Positions 5,034 through 5,429 of a stretch of DNA of 5,429 bases are shown here, piece after piece (position 1 is the first letter of the stretch; the number at the start of each line of letters is the position of its first letter). The notes under the pieces were generated by a model, which searched no databases, was not told the DNA's origin, and saw only the letters and a program-made list of their open reading frames with translations. Origin of the DNA: Propionibacteriaceae bacterium (lineage in GTDB: Bacteria; Actinomycetota; Actinomycetes; Propionibacteriales; Propionibacteriaceae). The translations under genes were made by a program, and so were the position numbers. The stretch lies in NCBI GenBank assembly GCA_020438595.1, contig JAGQUI010000209.1:1-5429 (forward strand), in the 5' to 3' direction.

Positions 5034-5429
5034 ATGGGACGCGACCTCGAGGCCGCCACATTCACCCGTGAGCAACGGCAGCGCTACCGGGACAAGGTGA
5101 AGACCTGCCTCGACGTGTTCGAGCAGATGCTGGCCACGAGTTCGTTCGAGTTCGACCGGCCGCAGGTCGGCATGGAGATCGAACTCAACCTGGTGGACGC
5201 CGGCTACCGACCCAGGATGGGCAACGCCGAGGTGCTCGCCGCCATCGCCGACCCCGAGTACCAGACCGAACTCGCCCGGTTCAACATCGAGTTCAACGTC
5301 GCTCCGCACGAGCTCGGCGGCGGCAGCGCGGTGACCCTCGAGCGCGATCTGCGCACCTCGCTGAACGAGGCGGAGCGGCGCTGCTCCGAACTCGGTGCTC
5401 ACATCATCATGATCGGCATCCTGCCCACT
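5034..5429 (+). CDS. Glutamate-cysteine ligase family protein, N-terminal part (runs off right edge)
   Basis: The first 132 codons of a gene that continues beyond the window. The product belongs to the GCS2-type glutamate-cysteine ligase superfamily, which joins the gamma-carboxyl of glutamate to an amine with ATP. The signature VGMEIELNLVD lies at residues 45-55, with the acidic residues expected to bind metal and substrate. It is followed by NAEVLAAIADPEYQTELARFNIEFNVAP (64-91) and GAHIIMIGILPT (121-132), both typical of the actinobacterial branch annotated as glutamate-cysteine ligase. Whether the product is gamma-glutamylcysteine (ergothioneine pathway, EgtA) or another gamma-glutamyl amide cannot be decided from this fragment. 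Actinobacteria generally make mycothiol rather than glutathione, so a glutathione role is less likely. The ATG at 5034 fits the leaderless promoter and the family's usual N-terminus (MGRD, then a REQRQRYRDK helix). The ligase is preceded by the hairpin at 4930-4971, so it is transcribed separately from the phosphatase. Confidence 0.88.
   Translation, partial: MGRDLEAATFTREQRQRYRDKVKTCLDVFEQMLATSSFEFDRPQVGMEIELNLVDAGYRPRMGNAEVLAAIADPEYQTELARFNIEFNVAPHELGGGSAVTLERDLRTSLNEAERRCSELGAHIIMIGILPT

Noticed and set aside
3822..5402. A 526-codon open frame on the minus strand
   Set aside because: It is antisense to the phosphatase and the ligase gene, crosses the terminator hairpin, and is low-complexity Val/Gly/Arg/Ala sequence typical of shadow frames in GC-rich DNA.
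1..5429. CRISPR array, transfer or ribosomal RNA genes, insertion sequences or phage attachment sites
   Set aside because: No evenly spaced repeat-spacer array, cloverleaf, rRNA-like stretch, transposase frame or flanking target duplication was found.

Overview
The window is uniformly GC-rich. Its promoters look like TANNNT -10 boxes, two genes appear to be leaderless, and the gene families (SWIM zinc-finger/DUF5691 pair, EgtA-like glutamate-cysteine ligase relative) are typical of Actinomycetota. A Pseudonocardiales-type or Streptomyces-like genome fits, but this is inferred from style rather than from a marker gene.

Layout: positions 1-1582 are read on the minus strand. A SWIM zinc-finger protein (257-1582) overlaps by four bases (GTGA) the start of a DUF5691-like gene that runs off the left edge. 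A 120-bp divergent promoter region (1583-1702) separates this pair from a plus-strand nucleoside hydrolase (1703-2677). A 240-bp intergenic region follows. It holds a symmetric four-copy inverted-repeat element (2695-2759), a 15-bp tandem duplication (2788-2817) and a perfect 12-bp palindrome (2822-2833). Then come an unrecognised 178-residue protein (2918-3454), a secreted purple-acid-phosphatase-like metallophosphoesterase (3606-4907), a strong terminator-like hairpin (4930-4971), and the 5' part of a glutamate-cysteine ligase family gene (5034 to the right edge).

Functionally these are mostly separate transcription units rather than one pathway. The SWIM/DUF5691 pair is probably the head of a longer operon whose remainder lies off the left edge; in actinobacteria such operons often include MoxR-type AAA ATPase and VWA-domain genes. 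The nucleoside hydrolase and the secreted phosphatase are both plausible nucleotide or phosphate scavenging enzymes. The phosphatase promoter carries an 11-bp element matching the PhoP (PHO box) direct-repeat unit described in Streptomyces, in phase with weaker upstream units.

No complete new system is visible. The most interesting points are the putative PHO-box array, two predicted leaderless starts, the symmetric repeat element, the altered catalytic motif of the nucleoside hydrolase, and the unrecognised 178-residue protein. No RNA genes, CRISPR arrays, transposases or attachment sites were seen.
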